Shown here piece after piece: positions 59,727 to 64,000 of a stretch of DNA of 64,000 nt. Positions within the stretch are counted from its first letter, which is position 1. Each line of letters starts with the position of its first letter. The DNA is from Isoetes taiwanensis. Lineage: Eukaryota; Streptophyta; Lycopodiopsida; Isoetales; Isoetaceae. The DNA lies in assembly GCA_021234155.1 (NCBI GenBank), contig JAJEKV010000103.1, positions 992,001-1,056,000 of the forward strand, written 5' to 3'. The translations under genes were made by a program, and so were the position numbers. The notes beneath the pieces were generated by a model. It made no database searches. It was not told the origin of the DNA and saw only the letters and a program-made list of their open reading frames with translations.

Positions 59727-60509
59727 TTATTTGGGTATAGTATCTCCCTTGGTAACAGTAACAAAGGCTGGACGTTGAAGCTTCTTTGCTAAAGATAACG
59801 AGGTCCCTATAATACGAAAGAATATCACGTGTCTTTATGTCCTGTTCATATGGAAGGTCACATCAAATCACAAGACAACAAAAAAGGAGGAATCTGAAAA
59901 ACTCGTAGAAATATAAACATACCATAGCTTTAGAGAATCTTTTGCAAAATGCATCAGCTTTTGTACGTTAATTTTTCAGAGACCTATCAAACAAACCACC
60001 GGGATCGAGGTTCATCTAATAAAGACTCAAAAATGAATAGTATAAGAAACAAAGATCATCGACCAGTCCTCCTAGGATCAAACATGAGAACTTCTGAGCC
60101 ATGACCTGTTAAGGATCAGTATTATAAAACTGAACCAAGTAATGGGCAGAAGTGATATCTTAATCCTTTGTAATAGAGAACAGCTGAATGCCAAATGAGA
60201 GAGACAAAGAAGAACCGAGTCTGCACTGCATGCATAAAGGTACACCATATATATTTGCGCAATCTTATGTAGAATATAGAAACATAGTGGGTGAAGGTAC
60301 TTAGTATATCTGCAAAAGCTGCAATGCTGCCAGTGAGATAGTATACAAACAGTAAGAGCATCACCAAGGTTAGAAGAAGAAGAAGGATCTATAAAGAGCT
60401 GTGCATTCCTTTCAGGGGCTCCATGTTCGTTTCTTAGACTTATTTTGAGAAGAGATCTGCCAGGAATAGGCTCACGGCCGCCGTACGCAGAAGTGCATCC
60501 AGCGTTCAT
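59727..60509 (-). CDS. Putative small multi-exon gene, unknown
   Basis: A first exon from ATG at 60509 reads MNAGCTSAYGGREPIPGRS then LLKISLRNEHGAPERNAQLF and SSSSNLGDAL, after which GT donors occur near 60345 and 60300. A plausible last exon (59806-59727) follows an AG acceptor and reads TSLSLAKKLQRPAFVTVTK to a stop. The exons between are not resolved. The segments look protein-like, but I do not recognise the family. It may be two unrelated fragments. Confidence 0.28.
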
Positions 60510-61132
60510 AGCTAACAGCTATGGAAATGATAATGTCACGTAATAGCGTCTATCATCAATGAGGTCCAGCGGACTGATGAATTTCTCTGCAAACTGGATG
60601 GAGCGAGGGAGTTATCACATAGTGTTCCTCATATGCCTGTGGAACAAATTTTACAGTTTCTCGTGGAGACAATTGCCCCTTGGAATCCACTGGCTGCCCA
60701 AACTGTCATGGACCTTAGACTTGGTGGATTTTAGCTGCGAAGAAAAGACAGAGCCTGTAGGAAATAAAATGGCAGGTAGAGAAATATACCGCATTACCTG
60801 CTAGCGTAACTCATGCTTTTGATAGGACCTAGAATCTTCGTGAAAGAATTGTCTAACGTCTTGATATGCCAAGAGGGGATCACGGCATATGATATCAGCT
60901 TCGTTACAACATAGTGAGGACACGATGCCATTAAAGACGGCGGCGACGCACAACCGGGATATATAATAGTAGTACAGATGCGCTGCTCAAATTCCAGAGC
61001 CTTCTTGGTTGTAGCAGTAATCTAAAGGGCTCAAACAACAAAACCCCAGAGAAGACCAGTTGGTATGTGAACAGAAGAAAGATATTAAACTAAATACATT
61101 TCGTAGATCCCAAAATGCAAAACACGTAACAA

Positions 61133-61243
61133 TTAAGCGCGGCGAAGAAAACTGAGAGATTTGAGTATAGGTTTCAGGACCGCAGCCTCTTGGCCCTCCT
61201 CTGCAGTGCTGGAAGCTGCGCTCACCGGAAAATCTGGAAGAAG
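61133..61243 (-). CDS. Possible terminal exon, unknown
   Basis: After an AG acceptor at 61245-61244, a 37-codon frame reads LLPDFPVSAASSTAEEGQEA and ends KSLSFLRRA with a stop. Composition resembles a real C-terminus. An upstream coding-like frame at 61459-61683 (RRNPKDVRIRSNPRAVG; FELLTVSGKLKAVADHYVKS) on the same strand may belong to the same gene. No family recognised. Confidence 0.25.
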   Translation of the reverse strand, partial: LLPDFPVSAASSTAEEGQEAAVLKPILKSLSFLRRA

Positions 61244-61458
61244 CTAATATCATTCTACCTCAGTTAACAGAACTGACATCCCCATATGGTACCTCAGTCC
61301 AGAGAATGATATAAGCCATTTCTGCAGGAAGAAAAAGTGTTACTGATGTTCATGCCGAGAAATATCCACGCCCTTCCGAAGAAGCCATAATTGGACTTCA
61401 GCTTTTCAGGTATTTAACAAAATAAGCCCCTTGCAAGACTCAACACGCAATGTTTTAA

Positions 61459-61683
61459 TCAGCCATCTCGTAAGTTTGCTATAGAAGGGGAAACAACGCA
61501 TACACCACTTTTGACATAATGGTCTGCAACGGCCTTTAATTTTCCAGATACTGTCAACAACTCAAACGGGAGCCCTGCATCAGAACTAAGGAGACTTTGG
61601 TTGTAATGGCGAAACCGTATACCCACAGCGCGAGGATTTGACCGAATTCGCACGTCTTTAGGGTTCCGCCTTTGGAGCCCCAA
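61459..61683 (-). CDS. Coding-like frame, unknown
   Basis: The 74-residue frame contains IRFRHYNQSLLSSDAGLPFE and VSGKLKAVADHYVKSGVCVV, which read as ordered protein. It lies upstream of the possible terminal exon at 61133-61243. No motif is diagnostic. Confidence 0.25.
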   Translation of the reverse strand: MGLQRRNPKDVRIRSNPRAVGIRFRHYNQSLLSSDAGLPFELLTVSGKLKAVADHYVKSGVCVVSPSIANLRDG

Positions 61684-63142
61684 CGCTATGAAGTTGCACC
61701 GAAATACTGAATCGTCGACTGGCGATTGGGTTGAAGAAGCAACAGTTGCGGCCTGGCCAATGGCCCACGGTGTATGACGTAAGTGGGTCAGATAGCAAAA
61801 CCCTAACTTTGCTTCAACAGATTAAGCCAAAAAATCAGTCACGCTTAGCTGAGCAGGAAATCAATCGGGGAGGCCCTTTTGGAATGATTTGTCGGTGCCT
61901 GCACTTAGTCCTCGCGCCTGATTCCTTTGGCCATAGTATGGGTGTAGGGGCGACAGAAAGGATGGTGACATATCGTAGGAGCAACAAATCAAGTATTCGA
62001 AAGAAAGTAAAAACATTCGGCAGTAGGAGGACCTGCAAGGAATAGGGAAGAAAAATTTGAGGATGGATAAATGAAGCCTGAACATGCCGATTCAGCCCAT
62101 TTCGCAATGGCAATCCAGCCTCCAGCAAAACTGTTAGCGAGATGCTCGTCGAAGTAATCGATGCCCATGATTCCGGCGGCTCGTCATGTTTTGAAGGACT
62201 CATGGCGCCTGTTTACAGCTCGCCGGACTAGTGATGCCGACGTAGTGACGGCTTTTTCGCCGTACATTCTGCAAGCTCGAGTTTAGTAACTTCCCATGAA
62301 GGCCAGTTCTGTGGCATGTCCTGCCCCATGTTATTCAAAGTTAGCAAGAGGTTCCGGTATTTCGAACATCGCTAGATGTCAACCTTAGTGTAAAAACATG
62401 GTTCCTATAAGAATTGTGTTTAGCACCACTGCGGATGAGCACTCTTAACTCCGACAAAAGTTTCTAATCCAAGTGGACCCCCCATTGCTGATCTCTTTAG
62501 CCCCAGCTTAATTTGATATATGTATTCGCAGTGCTGTTTATCCCCTCTTCATCACATGCCCCAGCAACCTGGCTGGACGTCCCAAACTCCCTCTGAAGAT
62601 TCTTCTCCCAAGAGACTGTCGTATCTCAGACAACCTTCTCATGGATTTCTTCATACATGTTCATCCTTTATGCAAGTTTCCCAAGGTCGTTACCTCGTGG
62701 TTCTCAAGCATAATATTTAAAACTCTAGAGCAAATGATACATCATCACACGGCCCTATAATATAAACGATATATCAATAACTTCCCGAGGTCTTCTATTA
62801 AGCCAGGCTTTGCCACATCTGCCGCTGATTTTTCTTGAACAATTGCGGTTGATGCTATTTCAAGCCCATGAAACCGCCGCATTTGAGAAACCACGGGTCG
62901 TTTTCCTTGATAAAAAATAATAAGTTTGGGAACATGTAATTGTATGGAAACTCATAGTGCTCATACTCTAAGCCAAAGTGGGTACTTTGCTATCCAAATC
63001 GACACGGTGAAATTTTGAAATCCTAAAAAAGGAGGAAGTGAGCCCCATCAAACACCTTTCTTTAGATTAAAGAGGAATTTCAGCATTTATCGTCAAGACA
63101 TTATCTCGATCCGCCATTCATATTTTCAAATCTATGTCACCG
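61684..63142. other. No identified gene
   Basis: A minus-strand frame from 62168 (MGIDYFDEHLANSFAGGW) is mildly coding-like but unidentified. Nothing else is supported. Confidence 0.35.
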
Positions 63143-63330
63143 CCATTGACCACTATGCTACTAATCAAGCGCTGGTTGTGGTGCCTCTACTTTTGTGTGC
63201 TCTGTTTACAAGTTTTGGGCATGTGATCGAGGTCATACGGAGCTGCATGAACCCTCCTGCATGCATTTGTTGCTCAAGTTTATATTAGGTCCCTGCGTCC
63301 CTCTTGGTGTCCACACATTGTAATGCTTGG
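63143..63330 (+). repeat. Diverged direct repeat, copy 1
   Basis: Shared blocks with 63785-64000 include TTTTGTGTGC, GAGCTGCATGA, TGCGTCCCTCTT and GTCCACACATTGTAATG. Spacing is about 650 bases. Confidence 0.75.
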
Positions 63331-63784
63331 TCTCTTCGGCTCGTCTAGAATCTGCGTCTCTGCGGTTCATATCAAGATGATGTGATCATGATGATGCCAG
63401 GAACCATCTTGGATCCACCCTGCCATTTCACCGGTGGTGGCTGCCTCCAATATTTTACTTGGTTTAAGGCCAATTAATTAAATCTAAGCATTACGTCTAT
63501 ATTTTAAATATTGCACGAAAAGAGATTTACGCACCCACATCTATCATCCTCTAGTCATTTCTAGTAGCATGTAATGGTGGCTTACTGGTTTTACTAATGA
63601 ATTTAGATGTCTTATCACAAACCAAGCATCACAATGTAAAATGTCCCCAGTTTGATGCACCAAAAGGAATCAAAGTAAGACACGGGCCATAATTTTATAA
63701 GTTTTGAGGTTAATGATCTAGCAAAACCAGCGTACCGGTAAGAATTTAAAATAGGGCAATTTTACAAAATTCCCTCACACCTTT

Positions 63785-64000
63785 AAAGTCATCATTGCTA
63801 AATATGTAATTGGTGCATTTCGACGGCGGTGCCTATTTTTGTGTGCCTTGTTGCCATGCTGGGGCATAGACCGAGATTGAGCATGAGCTGCATGACTCAT
63901 TCCCTTGAAGATGCATTTTGCTGCTAAAGTTCAAGAGTGCCACAGACATGAGGGATAGTAGCGTGTTTGCGTCCCTCTTTCATGTCCACACATTGTAATG
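63785..64000 (+). repeat. Diverged direct repeat, copy 2 (reaches window edge)
   Basis: This copy ends with GTCCACACATTGTAATG exactly at the window edge, so its full extent is not visible. The pair may be two members of a longer tandem array or LTR-like ends. Confidence 0.7.

Overview
The window reads as nuclear DNA of a land plant. It has GT-AG introns of roughly 60 to 230 bases, copia and chromovirus-type gypsy retrotransposons, a CACTA element, tRNA-derived SINEs, Helitron-like 3' ends and a plant-type HUS1 gene with a telo-box in its leader. The sequence alone does not fix the species. The AT-rich background and unusual repeat families would suit a large, repeat-rich genome, perhaps of a non-seed plant, but that is a guess. 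No bacterial, organellar or viral segment is evident.

Layout. 1-5.4 kb is mostly gene-free, with a retroposon tail and a broken receptor-like kinase fragment upstream of a Helitron-type 3' hairpin. 6.4-13.4 kb is a 7-kb DNA transposon with perfect 22-bp terminal inverted repeats. It holds two convergent genes: a degraded transposase of the DFAENY / SDGxxxQWK / SYHGKG type, and an unknown coiled-coil, acidic-tailed partner. 14.0-17.8 kb is a gag-only copia-class element with two 174-bp LTRs differing at one base; a 2.2-kb inverted-repeat element has inserted into the end of its gag. 20.6-23.0 kb and 29.2-33.1 kb hold five copies of one unusual unit, two tail-to-tail and three head-to-tail. Each unit combines GATCCTACGGC-type repeats, pol III A/B boxes, a run of heat-shock-element-like palindromes and several hundred bases of 10-bp-periodic sequence. 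35.1-39.1 kb is a CACTA element with 3-bp target duplication and no recognisable transposase. 39.2-43.7 kb is a truncated Ty3/gypsy copy, itself split by an ORF1-only L1-type retroposon.

The one intact host gene is HUS1 (45653-47228, plus strand, 8 exons, 309 residues), the checkpoint-clamp subunit. The rest is sparse: a degraded LINE reverse transcriptase on the minus strand near 55 kb, a few coding-like minus-strand fragments at 49.4-49.8 and 59.7-61.7 kb that I cannot identify, and a diverged direct repeat at the right edge.

The most striking cross-cutting pattern is that six retroposon 3' tails of differing bodies and differing microsatellites all carry a short hairpin. Its stem sequence varies while its pairing is kept. 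This points to a shared RNA signal recognised by one retrotransposition machinery.
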